A program made the translations under genes and the position numbers. From contig NC_133326.1 in the NCBI RefSeq assembly GCF_042186555.1, forward strand, positions 439,878,147 through 439,942,146: a stretch of 64,000 nt of DNA. The letters are read 5' to 3'. Origin of the DNA: Aquarana catesbeiana (lineage: Eukaryota > Chordata > Amphibia > Anura > Ranidae). Position 1 is the stretch's first letter, and every line of letters begins with the position of its first letter. Positions 37,738-51,386 of the stretch are shown here, in pieces. A model generated the notes under the pieces. The model was not told where the DNA came from. It searched no databases and saw nothing but the letters and a program-made list of their open reading frames with translations.

Positions 37738-38950
37738 CAGTGCCACACAAATCCACAGGTGGCAGCAGGAACAATCTCTGCGTAACAATAGGGCATCCTT
37801 TTAGTGAACATGCTAATCAGAGGTGTAACCCACAGCTGAGTTTAGCAGTTTTGATTTTTGATAAAAAAAGGAGAGTGTTTGGGAATATCAGATCTCTGTG
37901 TTTTTTTTACTTTTCATTTAAGAAAATTTTGAAAAAAATAATAAATAGACCAAGCTGGCAATTAGCCTTAAGCAAAAAGCAATTGTAACTAAGGATCATC
38001 AAAGATTTGCATGCTTTGAAACTTCCTGAAAGCAATATGAATCAAAGGTTCTATATCAATGAAAATATGAGGCATTCTTGTAAAATACAAGACATTGCTT
38101 TTGTTTGATTTATCTGTGGACGAAAAAATCACCTATGTAAAAGCAAAGTTCCTTTTGTTCAATCAACTCTACCACAAATTACTCCTGGAAATCCTATTAC
38201 TATCTAACCTTAAACACAGCTCAAAATTGTCAGACCAAGAATAAAGATTATTTTCATCTCAATGTCTATGTGTATTAAGAAATGTTTCAAAGAAATTGAG
38301 TTTCCATCAAGTCGTTTTTGCACCATTCTGTTAAAGTGAATCTGGTTACACAATACCCTAAACACAAGAGCACTGTTCCAATATGTAGTCACAGAAAAGT
38401 GCTCCATTTGGAGTTTTTTCTGAAATGGTTGTTAGTGAAACTCATTGTGGCTCTGGTTGTAGATAATCTGCTTCTCACCTTGGTCAAACTAGGAAGCACT
38501 TACATGTACTAAAACAAAATATAGTACTGAGGTTTGACTGAGTTGAAAGCATTAAAAGTAGAGTACCGGCCACTCTGATGCTCCTAGTTTCATCTGGAAG
38601 ATTTAACCCAGTTCCCACATTGCCCAAAACAGGAAGCACTCACTCACCAGCAATTGAATACAAGAGAGAGCTTTGTTTTGGGTCATGTAAGATGGGACAA
38701 AAATATCAATCATTTTCTTTTGGCAGAAGAACAAGAATTGGATTAGAAAATATGAAGCAGCTTACCTCCAAGAAGCAAACAGCCATTGTTCTCATGTATT
38801 TATCTTCAGGTTCTGTTTAAGCATCCACTTATCTCTATCTCCCAACTCTTTATAAACCAGGTGGTATACACCATTATCCAATCAGTAATCAGTAAGGTTT
38901 TTTTTTGTTATGCAGAGGGAGGAGCACATTCCAGTGGGCCAAATGAAAAT
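37734..38950 (+). repeat. M31, B unit with 12-bp deletion
   Basis: B type, but 12 bp (ACGCACTGATTT) are missing near 38414 between flanking T runs, giving a 1,217-bp unit. The last part lacks TCTTCATGTTC and resembles S/C' instead. Confidence 0.75.
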
Positions 38951-40181
38951 AGGGCAGTGCCACACAAATCCCCAGGTGGTAGCAGGAACAATCTCTGCAT
39001 AACAATAGGGCATCCTTTTAGTGAACATGCTAATCAGAGGTGTAACCAACAGCTGAGTTTAGCAGTTTTGATTTTTGACAAAAAAAGGAGAGTGTTTGGG
39101 AATAACAGATCTCTGTGTATTTTTTTACTTTCCATTTAAGGAAAATTTTGAAAAAAATAATAAATAGACCAAGCTGGCAATTAGCTTTAAGCAAAAAGCA
39201 ATTATAACTAAGAATCATCAAAGATTTGCATGCTTTGAAACTTCTTGAAAGCAATATGAATCATGGGTTCTATAGCAATGAAAATATAAGGCATTCTTGT
39301 AAAATACAAGACATTGCTTTTGTTTGACTTATCTGTGGACATAAAAATCACCTATGTAAAAGCAAAGTTCCTTTTGTTCAATCAACTCTACCACAAATTA
39401 CTCTTGGAAATCCTTTTACTATCTAACCCTAAACATGGCTCAAAATTGTCAGACCAAGAACAAAGATTATTTTCATCTCAATGTCTATGTGTATTAAGAA
39501 ATGTTTCAAAGAAATTGAGTTTCCATCAAGTCATTTTTGGACCATTCTGTTAAAGTGAATCTGGATACACAATACCCCAAACACAAGAGCACTGTTCCAA
39601 TATGCAGTCACAGAAAAGTGCTCCATTTGGAGTTTTACGCACTGATTTTTCTGAAATGGTTGTTAGTGAAACTCATTGTGGCTCTGGTTGTAGATAATCT
39701 GCTTCTCACCTTGGTCAAACTAGGAAGCACTTACATGTACTAAAACAAAATAAAGTACTGAGGTTTGACTGTGTTAAAAGCATTAAAAGTAGAGTACCGG
39801 CCACTCTGATGCTCCTAGTTTCATCTGGAAGATTTAACTCAGTTCCCACATTGCCCAAAACAGGAAGCACTCACTCACCAGCAATGGAATACAAGAGAGA
39901 GCTTTGTTTTGGGTCATGTAAGATGGGACAAAAATATCAATCATTTTCTTTTGGCAGAAGAACAAGAATTGGATTAGAAAATATGAAGCAGCTTACCTCC
40001 AAGAAGCAAACAGCCATTGTTCTCATGTATTTATCTTCAGGTTCTGTTTAAGCATCCACTTCACTCTATCTTCCAACTCTTTATAAACCAGGTGGTATAC
40101 ACCATTATCCAATCAGTAATCAGTAAGGTTTTATTTTTTTATGCAGAGGGAGGAGCACATTCCAGTGGGCCAAATAAAAAT
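38951..40181 (+). repeat. M32, C start / D end
   Basis: Starts AATCCCCAGG like M26, keeps ACATGGCTC and GGATACAC (C), then turns D type with GTTAAAAGC and AACTCAGTTCC from about 39,770. Confidence 0.75.
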
Positions 40182-41351
40182 AGGGCAGTGCCACACAAAT
40201 CCACAGGTGGTAGCATGAACAATCTCTGCATAACAATAGGGCATCCTTTTAGTGAACATGCTAATCAGAGGTGTAACCCACAGCTGAGTTTAGCAGTTTT
40301 GATTTTTGACAAAAAAAGGAGAGTGTTTGGGAATAACAGATCTCTGTGTTTTTTTTACTTTTCATTTAAGGAAAATTTTGAAAAAAATAATAAATAGACC
40401 AAGCTGGCAATTAGCCTTAAGCAAAAAGCAATTGTAACTAAGGATCATCAAAGATTTGCATGCTTTGAAACTTCTTGAAAGCAATATGAATCATGGGTTC
40501 TATAGCAATGAAAATATAAGGCATTCTTGTAAAATACAAGACATTGCTTTTGTTTGACTTATCTGTGGACATAAAAATCACATATGTAAAACCAAAGTTC
40601 CTTTTGTTCAATCAACTCTACCACAAATTACTCTTGGAAATCCTATTACTATCTAACCTTAAACACAGCTCAAAATTGTCAGACCAAGAATAAAGATTAT
40701 TTTCATCTCAATGTCTATGTGTATTAAGAAATGTTTCAAAGAAATTGAGTTTCCATCAAGTCGTTACACAATACCCTAAACACAAGAGCACTGTTCCAAT
40801 ATGTAGTCACAGAAAAGTGCTCCATTTGGAGTTTTACGCACTGATTTTTCTGAAATGGTTTTTAGTGAAACTCATTGTGGCTCTGGTTGTAGATAATCTG
40901 CTTCTCACCTTGGTCAAACTAGGAAGCACTTACATGTACTAAAACAAAATATAGTACTGAGGTTTGACTGAGTTGAAAGCATTAAAAGTAGAGTACCGGC
41001 CACTCTGATGCTCCTAGTTTCATCTGGAAGATTTAACCCAGTTCCCACATTGCCCAAAACAGGAAGCACTCACTCACCAGCAATTGAATACAAGAGAGAG
41101 CTTTGTTTTGGGTCATGTAAGATGGGACAAAAATATCAATCATTTTCTTTTGGCAGAAGAACAAGAATTGGATTAGAAAATGTGAAGCAGCTTACCTCCA
41201 AGAAGCAAACAACCATTGTTCTCATGTATTTATCTTCATGTTCTGTTTAAGCATCCACTTCTCTCTATCTCCCAACTCTTTATAAACCAGGTGGTATACA
41301 CCATTATCCAATGCAGAGGGAGGAGCACATTCCAGTGGGCCAAATAAAAAT
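40182..41351 (+). repeat. M33, E start / B end with two deletions
   Basis: The shortest unit (1,170 bp). It begins E-like (AGCATGAAC, AAAACCAAAG), then B-like (GAATAAAG, CAATTGAATAC, TCTTCATGTTC). A 31-bp deletion sits at about 40,764 and a 29-bp deletion at about 41,312. Confidence 0.75.
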
Positions 41352-42575
41352 AGGGCAGTGCCACACAAATCCACAGGTGGTAGCATGAACAATCTCTGCA
41401 TAACAATAGGGCATCCTTTTAGTGAACATGCTAATCAGAGGTGTAACCCACAGCTGAGTTTAGCAGTTTTGATTTTTGACAAAAAAAGGAGAGTGTTTGG
41501 GAATAACAGATCTCTGTGTTTTTTTTACTTTTCATGTAAGGAAAATTTTGAAAAAAATAATAAATAGACCAAGCTGGCAACTAGCTTTAAGCAAAAAACA
41601 ATTGTAAGTAAGGATCATCAAAGATTTGCATGCTTTGAAACTTCTTGAAAGCAATATGAATCATGGGTTCTATAGCAATGAAAATATAAGGCATTCTTGT
41701 AAAATACAAGACATTGCTCTTTTTTGGCTTATCTGTGGACATAAAAATCACCTATGTAAAAGCAAAGTTCCTTTTGTTCAATCAACTCTACCACAAATTA
41801 CTCTTGGAAATCCTGTTACTATCTAACCCTAAACACAGCTCAAAATTGTCAGAACAAGAACAAAGATTATTTTCATCTCAATGTCTATGTGTATTAAGAA
41901 ATGTTTCAAAGAAATTGAGTTTCCATCAAGTCATTTTTGGACCATTCTGTTAATGTGAATCTGGTTACACAATACCCCAAACACAAGAGCACTGTTCCAG
42001 TATGTAGTCACAGAAAAGTGCTCCATTTGGAGTTTTACGCACTGATTTTTCTAAAATGGTTGTTAATGAAACTCATTGTGGCTCTGGTTGTAGATAATCT
42101 GCTTCTCACCTTGATCAAACTAGGAAGCACTTACATGTACTAAAACAAAATAAAGTACTGAGGTTTGACTGTGTTGAAAGCATTAAAAGTAGAGTACCGG
42201 CCACTCTGATGCTCCTAGTTTCATCTGGAAGATTTAACCCAGTTCCCACATTGCCCAAAACAGGAAACACTCACCAGCAGTGAAATACAAGAGAGCTTTG
42301 TTTTGGGTCATGTAAGATGGGACAAAAATATCAATCATTTTCTTTTGGCAAAAGAACAAGAATTGGATTAGAAAATATGAAGCAGCTTACCTCCAAGAAG
42401 CAAACAGCCATTGTTCTCATGTATTTATCTTCAGGTTCTGTTTAAGCATTCACTTCACTCTATCTTCCAACTCTTTATAAACCAGGTGGTATACACCATT
42501 ATCCAATCAGTAATCAGTAAGGTTTTATTTTGTTATGCAGAGGGAGGAGCACATTCCAGTTTGTCAAATAAAAAT
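41352..42575 (+). repeat. M34, E/C/E mosaic
   Basis: E start (AGCATGAAC), then a C-type tract of about 240 bp (ATGTAAGG, AACTAGC, GTAAGTAAGG, GCTCTTTTTTGG), then E again (CTAAAATGG, TTGATCAAAC, CAGTTTGTCAA). It looks like a conversion tract. Confidence 0.75.
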
Positions 42576-43802
42576 AGGGCAGTGCCACACAAATCCACAG
42601 GTGGTAGCAGGAACAATCTCTGCATAACAATAGGGCATCCTTTTAGTGAACATGCTAATCAGAGGTGTAACCCACAGCTGAGTTTAGCAGTTTTGATTTT
42701 TGACAAAAAAAGGAGAGTGTTTGGGAATAACAGATCTCTGTGGTTTTTTTACTTTTCATTTAAGGAAAATTTTGAAAAAAATAATAAATAGACCAAGCTG
42801 GCAATTAGCCTTAAGCAAAAAGCAATTGTAACTAAGGATCAAAGATTTGCATGCTTTGAAACTTCTTGAAAGCAATATGAATCATGGGTTCTATAGCAAT
42901 GAAAATATAAGGCATTCTTGTAAAATACAAGACATTGCTTTTGTTTGACTTATCTGTGGACATAAAAATCACATATGTAAAAGCAAATTTCCTTTTGTTC
43001 AATCAACTCTACCACAAATTACTCTTGGAAATCCTATCACTATCTAACCCTAAAAACAGCTCAAAATTGTCAGAACATGAACAAAGATTATTTTCATCTC
43101 AATGTCTATGTGTATTAAGAAATGTTTCAAAGAAATTGAGTTTCCATCAAGTCGTTTTTGGACCATTCTGTTATTGTGAATCTGGTTACACAATACCCCA
43201 AACAGAAGAGCACTGTTCCAGTATGTAGTCACAGAAAAGTGCTCCATTTGGAGTTTTACGCACTGATTTTTCTGAAATGGTTGTTAGTGAAACTCATTGT
43301 GGCTCTGGTTGTAGATAATCTGCTTCTCACCTTGGTCAAACTAGGAAGCACTTACATGTACTAAAACAAAATAAAGTACTGAGGTTTGACTGTGTTGAAA
43401 GCATTAAAAGTAGAGTACCGGCCACTCTGATGCTCCTAGTTTCATCTGGAAGATTTAACCCAGTTCCCACATTGCCCAAAACAGGAAGCATTCACTCACC
43501 AGCAATGGAATACAAGAGAGAGCTTTGTTTTTGTTCATGTAAGATGGGACAAAAATATCAATCATTTTCTTTTGGCAGAAGAACAAGAATTGGATTAGAA
43601 AATATGAAGCAGCTTACCTCCAAGAAGCAAACAGCCATTGTTCTCATGTATTTATCTTCAGGTTCTGTTTAAGCATCCACTTCACTCTATCTTCCAACTC
43701 TTTATAAACCAGGTGGTATACACCATTATCCAATCAGTAATCAGTAAGGTTTTATTTTTTTATGCAGAGGGAGGAGCACATTCCAGTGGGCCAAATAAAA
43801 AT
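42576..43802 (+). repeat. M35, F unit
   Basis: Carries F markers GGATCAAAG, AAATTTCC, CCTATCAC, ACATGAAC, GTTATTG, AGCATTCAC and TTTTTGTTCA. Confidence 0.8.
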
Positions 43803-45253
43803 AGGGCAGTGCCACACAAATCCACAGGTGGTAGCAGGAACAATCTCTGCATAACAATAGGGCATCCTTTTAGTGAACATGCTAATCAGAGGTGTAACCC
43901 ACAGCTGAGTTTAGCAGTTTTGATTTTTGACAAAAAAAGGAGAGTGTTTGGGAATAACAGATCTCTGTGGTTTTTTAACTTTTCATTTAAGGAAAATTTT
44001 GAAAAAAATAATAAATAGACCAAGCTGGCAATTAGCCTTAAGCAAAAAGCAATTGTAACTAAGGATCATCAAAGATTTGCATGCTTTGAAACTTCTTGAA
44101 AGCAATATGAATCATGGGTTCTATAGCAATGAAAATATAAGGCATTCTTGTAAAATACAAGACATTGCTTTTGTTTGACTTATCTGTGGACATAAAAATC
44201 ACATATGTAAAAGCAAAGTTCCTTTTGTTCAATCAACTCTACCACAAATTACTCTTGGAAATCCTATTACTATCTAACCCTAAACACAGCTCAAAATTGT
44301 CAGAACAAGAACAAAGATTATTTTCATCTCAATGTCTATGTGTATTAAGAAATGTTTCAAAGAAATTGAGTTTCCATCAAGTCGTTTTTGGACCATTCTG
44401 TTAATGTGAATCTGGTTACACAATACCCCAAACACAAGAGCACTGTTCCAGTATGTAGTCACAGAAAAGTGCTCCATTTGGAGTTTTACGCACTGATTTT
44501 TCTGAAATGGTTGTTAGCGAAACTCATTGTGGCTCTGGTTGTAGATAATCTGCTTCTCACCTTGGTCAAACTAGGAAGCACTTACATGTACTAAAACAAA
44601 ATAAAGTACTGAGGTTTGACTGTGTTGAAAGCATTAAAAGTAGAGTTCCGGCCACTCTGATGCTCCTAGTTTCATCTGGAAGATTTAACCCAGTTCCCAC
44701 ATTGCCCAAAACAGGAAGCACTCACTCACCAGCAATGGAATACAAGAGAGAGCTTTGTTTTGGGTCATGTAAGATGGGACAAAAATATCAATCATTTTCT
44801 TGTGGCAGAAGAACAAGAATTGGATTAGAAAATATGAAGCAGCTTACCTCCAAGAAGCAAACAGCCATTGTTCTCATGTATTTATCTACAGGTTCTGTTT
44901 AAGCATCCACTTCACTCTATCTTCCAACTCTTTATAAACCAGGTGGTATACACCATTATCCAATCAGTAAGGTTTAATTTTGTTATGCAGAGGGAGGAGC
45001 ACATTCCAGTGGGCCAAATGAAAATAGGGAAGAACAAGAATTGGATTAGAAAATATGAAGCAGCTTACCTCCAAGAAGCAAACAGCCATTGTTCTCATGT
45101 ATTTATCTTCAGGTTCTGTTTAAGCATTCACTTCACTCTATCTTCCAACTCTTTATAAACCAGGTGGTATACACCATTATCCAATCAGTAATCAGTAAGG
45201 TTTTATTTTGTTACGCAGAGGGAGGAGCACATTCCAGTGGGCCAAATAAAAAT
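43803..45253 (+). repeat. M36, A unit (reference)
   Basis: Starts with the GGTTTTTTAAC variant. It has TTAGCG, AGAGTTCCGG, TTCTTGTGGC, TATCTACAGG and the 221-bp-period duplication; length 1,451 bp. Confidence 0.82.
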
Positions 45254-45257
45254 AGGG
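44809..45257 (+). repeat. Internal tandem duplication in M36 (221-bp period)
   Basis: Copies at 44809-45029 and 45030-45257. Confidence 0.9.
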
Positions 45258-46482
45258 CAGTGCCACACAAATCCACAGGTGGCAGCAGGAACAATCTCTG
45301 CGTAACAATAGGGCATCCTTTTAGTGAACATGCTAATCAGAGGTGTAACCCACAGCTGAGTTTAGCAGTTTTGATTTTTGATAAAAAAAGGAGAGTGTTT
45401 GGGAATATCAGATCTCTGTGTTTTTTTTACTTTTCATTTAAGAAAATTTTGAAAAAAATAATAAATAGACCAAGCTGGCAATTAGCCTTAAGCAAAAAGC
45501 AATTGTAACTAAGGATCATCAAAGATTTGCATGCTTTGAAACTTCCTGAAAGCAATATGAATCAAAGGTTCTATATCAATGAAAATATGAGGCATTCTTG
45601 TAAAATACAAGACATTGCTTTTGTTTGATTTATCTGTGGACGAAAAAATCACCTATGTAAAAGCAAAGTTCCTTTTGTTCAATCAACTCTACCACAAATT
45701 ACTCCTGGAAATCCTATTACTATCTAACCTTAAACACAGCTCAAAATTGTCAGACCAAGAATAAAGATTATTTTCATCTCAATGTCTATGTGTATTAAGA
45801 AATGTTTCAAAGAAATTGAGTTTCCATCAAGTCGTTTTTGCACCATTCTGTTAAAGTGAATCTGGTTACACAATACCCTAAACACAAGAGCACTGTTCCA
45901 ATATGTAGTCACAGAAAAGTGCTCCATTTGGAGTTTTACGCACTGATTTTTCTGAAATGGTTGTTAGTGAAACTCATTGTGGCTCTGGTTGTAGATAATC
46001 TGCTTCTCACCTTGGTCAAACTAGGAAGCACTTACATGTACTAAAACAAAATATAGTACTGAGGTTTGACTGAGTTGAAAGCATTAAAAGTAGAGTACCG
46101 GCCACTCTGATGCTCCTAGTTTCATCTGGAAGATTTAACCCAGTTCCCACATTGCCCAAAACAGGAAGCACTCACTCACCAGCAATTGAATACAAGAGAG
46201 AGCTTTGTTTTGGGTCATGTAAGATGGGACAAAAATATCAATCATTTTCTTTTGGCAGAAGAACAAGAATTGGATTAGAAAATGTGAAGCAGCTTACCTC
46301 CAAGAAGCAAACAACCATTGTTCTCATGTATTTATCTTCATGTTCTGTTTAAGCATCCACTTCTCTCTATCTCCCAACTCTTTATAAACCAGGTGGTATA
46401 CACCATTATCCAATCAGTAATCAGTAAGGTCTTATTTTGTTATGCAGAGGGAGGAGCACATTCCAGTGGGCCAAATGAAAAT
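45254..46482 (+). repeat. M37, B unit (reference)
   Basis: Has every B marker listed for the domain. It resembles M24 closely, including CTGCGTAAC and GAATCAAAGG. Confidence 0.82.
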
Positions 46483-47705
46483 AGGGCAGTTCCACACAAA
46501 TCCACAGGTGGTAGCAGGAACAATCTCTGCATAACAATCTGGCATCCTTTTAGTGAACATGCTAATCCAAGGTGTAACCCACAGCTGAGTTTAGCAGTTT
46601 TGATTTTTGACAAAAAAGGAGAGTGTTTGGGAATAACAGATCTCTGTGTATTTTTTACTTTTCATGTAAGGAAAATTTTGAAAAAAATAATAAATAGACC
46701 AAGCTGGCAACTAGCTTTAAGCAAAAAACAATTGTAAGTAAGGATCATCAAAGATTTGCATGCTTTGAAACTTCTTGAAAGCAATATGAATCATGGGTTC
46801 TATAGCAATGAAAATATAAGGCATTCTTGTAAAATACAAGACATTGCTCTTTTTTGGCTTATCTGTGGACATAAAAATCACCTATGTAAAAGCAAAGTTC
46901 CTTTTGTTCAATCAACTCTACCACAAATTACTCTTGGAAATCCTATTACTATCTAACCCTAAACATGGCTCAAAATTGTCAGACCAAGAACAAAGATTAT
47001 TTTCATCTCAATGTCTATGTGTATTAAGAAATGTTTCAAAGAAATTGAGTTTCCATCAAGTAGTTTTTGGACCATTCTGTTAAAGTGAATCTGGATACAC
47101 AATACCCCAAACACAAGAGCACTGTTCCAATATGCAGTCACAGAAAAGTGCTCCATTTGGAGTTTTACGCACTGATTTTTCTGAAATGGTTGTTAGTGAA
47201 ACTCATTGTGGCTCTGGTTGTAGATAATCTGCTTCTCACCTTGGTCAAACTAGGAAGCACTTACATGTACTAAAACAAAATAAAGTACTGAGGTTTGACT
47301 GAGTTGAAAGCATTAAAAGTAGAGTACCGGCCACTCTGATGCTCCTAGTTTCATCTGGAAGATTTAACACAGTTCCCACATTGCCCAAAACAATAAACAC
47401 TCACCAGCAGTGAAATACAAGAGAGAGCTTTGTTTTGGGTCATGTAAGATGGGACAAAAATATCAATCATTTTCTTTTGGCAGAACAAGAATTGGATTAG
47501 AAAATATGAAGCAGCTTACCTCCAAGAAGCAAACAGCCATTGTTCTCATGTATTTATCTTCAGGTTCTGTTTACGCATCCACTTATCTCTATCTCCCAAC
47601 TCTTTATAAACCAGGTGGTATACACCATTATCCAATCAGTAATCAGTAAGGTTTTTTTTTTGTTATGCAGAGGGAGGAGCACATCCCAGTGGGCCAAATG
47701 AAAAT
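46483..47705 (+). repeat. M38, C unit (reference)
   Basis: Has all C markers, including the GTAG variant (CAAGTAGTTTTT) near 47060 and the 3-bp shortened GGCAGAACAAG. Confidence 0.82.
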
Positions 47706-48935
47706 AGGGCAGTGCCACACAAATCCACAGGTGGTAGCAGGAACAATCTCTGCATAACAATAGGGCATCCTTTTAGTGAACATGCTAAGCAGAGGTGTAA
47801 CCCACAGCTGAGTTTAGCAGTTTTGATTTTTGACAAAAAAAGGAGAGTGTTTGGGAATAACAGATCTCTGTGTATTTTTTACTTTTCATTTAAGGAAAAT
47901 TTTGAAAAAAATAATAAATAGAGCAAGCTGGCAATTAGCTTTAAGCAAAAAGCAATTGTAACTAAGGATTATCAACGATTTGCATGCTTTGAAACTTCTT
48001 GAAAGCAATATGAATCATGGGTTCTATAGCAATGAAAATATAAGGCATTCTTGTAAAATACAAGACATTGCTTTTGTTTGACTTATCTGTGGACATAAAA
48101 ATCACATATGTAAAAGCAAAGTTCCTTTTGTTCAATCAACTCTACCACAAATTACTCTTGGAAATCCTATTACTATCTAACCCTAAACACAGCTCAAAAT
48201 TGTCAGAACAAGAACAAAGATTATTTTCATCTCAATGTCTATGTGTATTAAGAAATGTTTCAAAGAAATTGAGTTTCCATCAAGTCGTTTTTGGACCATT
48301 CTGTTAAAGTGAATCTGGTTACACAATACCCCAAACACAAGAGCACTGTTCCAATATGTAGTCACAGAAAAGTGCTCCATTTGGAGTTTTACGCACTGAT
48401 TTTTCTGAAATGGTTGTTAGTGAAACTCATTGTGGCTCTGGTTGTAGATAATCTGCTTCTCACCTTGGTCAAACTAGGAAGCACTTACATGTACTAAAAC
48501 AAAATAAAGTACTGAGGTTTGACTGTGTTAAAAGCATTAAAAGTAGAGTACCGGCCACTCTGATGCTCCTAGTTTCATCTGGAAGATTTAACTCAGTTCC
48601 CACATTGCCCAAAACAGGAAGCACTCACTCACCAGCAATGGAATACAAGAGAGAGCTTTGTTTTGGGTCATGTAAGATGGGACAAAAATATCAATCATTT
48701 TCTTTTGGCAGAAGAACAAGAATTGGATTAGAAAATATGAAGCAGCTTACCTCCAAGAAGCAAACAGCCATTGCTCTCATGTATTTATCTTCAGGTTCTG
48801 TTTAAGCATCCACTTCACTCTATCTTCCAACTCTTTATAAACCAGGTGGTATACACCATTATCCAATCAGTAATCAGTAAGGTTTTATTTTTTTATGCAG
48901 AGGGAGGAGCACATTCCAGTGGGCCAAATAAAAAT
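47706..48935 (+). repeat. M39, D unit (reference)
   Basis: Has all D markers. A private T-to-C change (ATTGCTCTC) occurs near 48774. Confidence 0.82.
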
Positions 48936-50159
48936 AGGGCAGTGCCACACAAATCCACAGGTGGTAGCATGAACAATCTCTGCATAACAATAGGGCATCC
49001 TTTTAGTGAACATGCTAATCAGAGGTGTAACCCACAGCTGAGTTTAGCAGTTTTGATTTTTGACAAAAAAAGGAGAGTGTTTGGGAATAACAGATCTCTG
49101 TGTTTTTTTTACTTTTCATTTAAGGAAAATTTTGAAAAAAATAATAAATAGACCAAGCTGGCAATTAGCCTTAAGCAAAAAGCAATTGTAACTAAGGATC
49201 ATCAAAGATTTGCATGCTTTGAAACTTCTTGAAAGCAATATGAATCATGGGTTCTATAGCAATGAAAATATAAGGCATTCTTGTAAAATACAAGACATTG
49301 CTTTTGTTTGACTTATCTGTGGACATAAAAATCACATATGTAAAACCAAAGTTCCTTTTGTTCAATCAACTCTACCACAAATTACTCTTGGAAATCCTAT
49401 TACTATCTAACCCTAAACACAGCTCAAAATTGTCAGAACAAGAACAAAGATTATTTTCATCTCAATGTCTATGTGTATTAAGAAATGTTTCAAAGAAATT
49501 GAGTTTCCATCAAGTCATTTTTGGACCATTCTGTTAATGTGAATCTGGTTACACAATACCCCAAACACAAGAGCACTGTTAAAGTATGTAGTCACAGAAA
49601 AGTGCTCCATTTGGAGTTTTACGCACTGATTTTTCTAAAATGGTTGTTAATGAAACTCATTGTGGCTCTGGTTGTAGATAATCTGCTTCTCACCTTGATC
49701 AAACTAGGAAGCACTTACATGTACTAAAACAAAATAAAGTACTGAGGTTTGACTGTGTTGAAAGCATTAAAAGTAGAGTACCGGCCACTCTGATGCTCCT
49801 AGTTTCATCTGGAAGATTTAACCCAGTTCCCACATTGCCCAAAACAGGAAACACTCACCAGCAGTGAAATACAAGAGAGCTTTGTTTTGGGTCATGTAAG
49901 ATGGGACAAAAATATCAATCATTTTCTTTTGGCAGAAGAACAAGAATTGGATTAGAAAATATGAAGCAGCTTACCTCCAAGAAGCAAACAGCCATTGTTC
50001 TCATGTATTTATCTTCAGGTTCTGTTTAAGCATTCACTTCACTCTATCTTCCAACTCTTTATAAACCAGGTGGTATACACCATTATCCAATCAGTAATCA
50101 GTAAGGTTTTATTTTGTTATGCAGAGGGAGGAGCACATTCCAGTTTGTCAAATAAAAAT
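48936..50159 (+). repeat. M40, E unit (reference)
   Basis: Has all E markers plus AAAACCAAAG. A local change of CTGTTCCAG to CTGTTAAAG lies near 49580. Confidence 0.82.
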
Positions 50160-51386
50160 AGGGCAGTGCCACACAAATCCACAGGTGGTAGCAGGAACAA
50201 TCTCTGCATAACAATAGGGCATCCTTTTAGTGAACATGCTAATCAGAGGTGTAACCCACAGCTGAGTTTAGCAGTTTTGATTTTTGACAAAAAAAGGAGA
50301 GTGTTTGGGAATAACAGATCTCTGTGGTTTTTTTACTTTTCATTTAAGGAAAATTTTGAAAAAAATAATAAATAGACCAAGCTGGCAATTAGCCTTAAGC
50401 AAAAAGCAATTGTAACTAAGGATCAAAGATTTGCATGCTTTGAAACTTCTTGAAAGCAATATGAATCATGGGTTCTATAGCAATGAAAATATAAGGCATT
50501 CTTGTAAAATACAAGACATTGCTTTTGTTTGACTTATCTGTGGACATAAAAATCACATATGTAAAAGCAAATTTCCTTTTGTTCAATCAACTCTACCACA
50601 AATTACTCTTGGAAATCCTATCACTATCTAACCCTAAAAACAGCTCAAAATTGTCAGAACATGAACAAAGATTATTTTCATCTCAATGTCTATGTGTATT
50701 AAGAAATGTTTCAAAGAAATTGAGTTTCCATCAAGTCGTTTTTGGACCATTCTGTTATTGTGAATCTGGTTACACAATACCCCAAACAGAAGAGCACTGT
50801 TCCAGTATGTAGTCACAGAAAAGTGCTCCATTTGGAGTTTTACACACTGATTTTTCTGAAATGGTTGTTAGTGAAACTCATTGTGGCTCTGGTTGTAGAT
50901 AATCTGCTTCTCACCTTGGTCAAACTAGGAAGCACTTACATGTACTAAAACAAAATAAAGTACTGAGGTTTGACTGTGTTGAAAGCATTAAAAGTAGAGT
51001 ACCGGCCACTCTGATGCTCCTAGTTTCATCTGGAAGATTTAACCCAGTTCCCACATTGCCCAAAACAGGAAGCATTCACTCACCAGCAATGGAATACAAG
51101 AGAGAGCTTTGTTTTTGTTCATGTAAGATGGGACAAAAATATCAATCATTTTCTTTTGGCAGAAGAACAAGAATTGGATTAGAAAATATGAAGCAGCTTA
51201 CCTCCAAGAAGCAAACAGCCATTGTTCTCATGTATTTATCTTCAGGTTCTGTTTAAGCATCCACTTCACTCTATCTTCCAACTCTTTATAAACCAGGTGG
51301 TATACACCATTATCCAATCAGTAATCAGTAAGGTTTTATTTTTTTATGCAGAGGGAGGAGCACATTCCAGTGGGCCAAATAAAAAT
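50160..51386 (+). repeat. M41, F unit (reference)
   Basis: Has all F markers. The CpG in TTACGCACTG is changed to TTACACACTG near 50843. Confidence 0.82.

Larger units (their letters stand above)
43803..51386 (+). repeat. Complete reference copy of the A-B-C-D-E-F unit
   Basis: M36 to M41 run A (43803), B (45254), C (46483), D (47706), E (48936) and F (50160) with no monomer missing, total 7,584 bp. This is the best template for naming the other monomers in the right half of the window. Confidence 0.8.
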
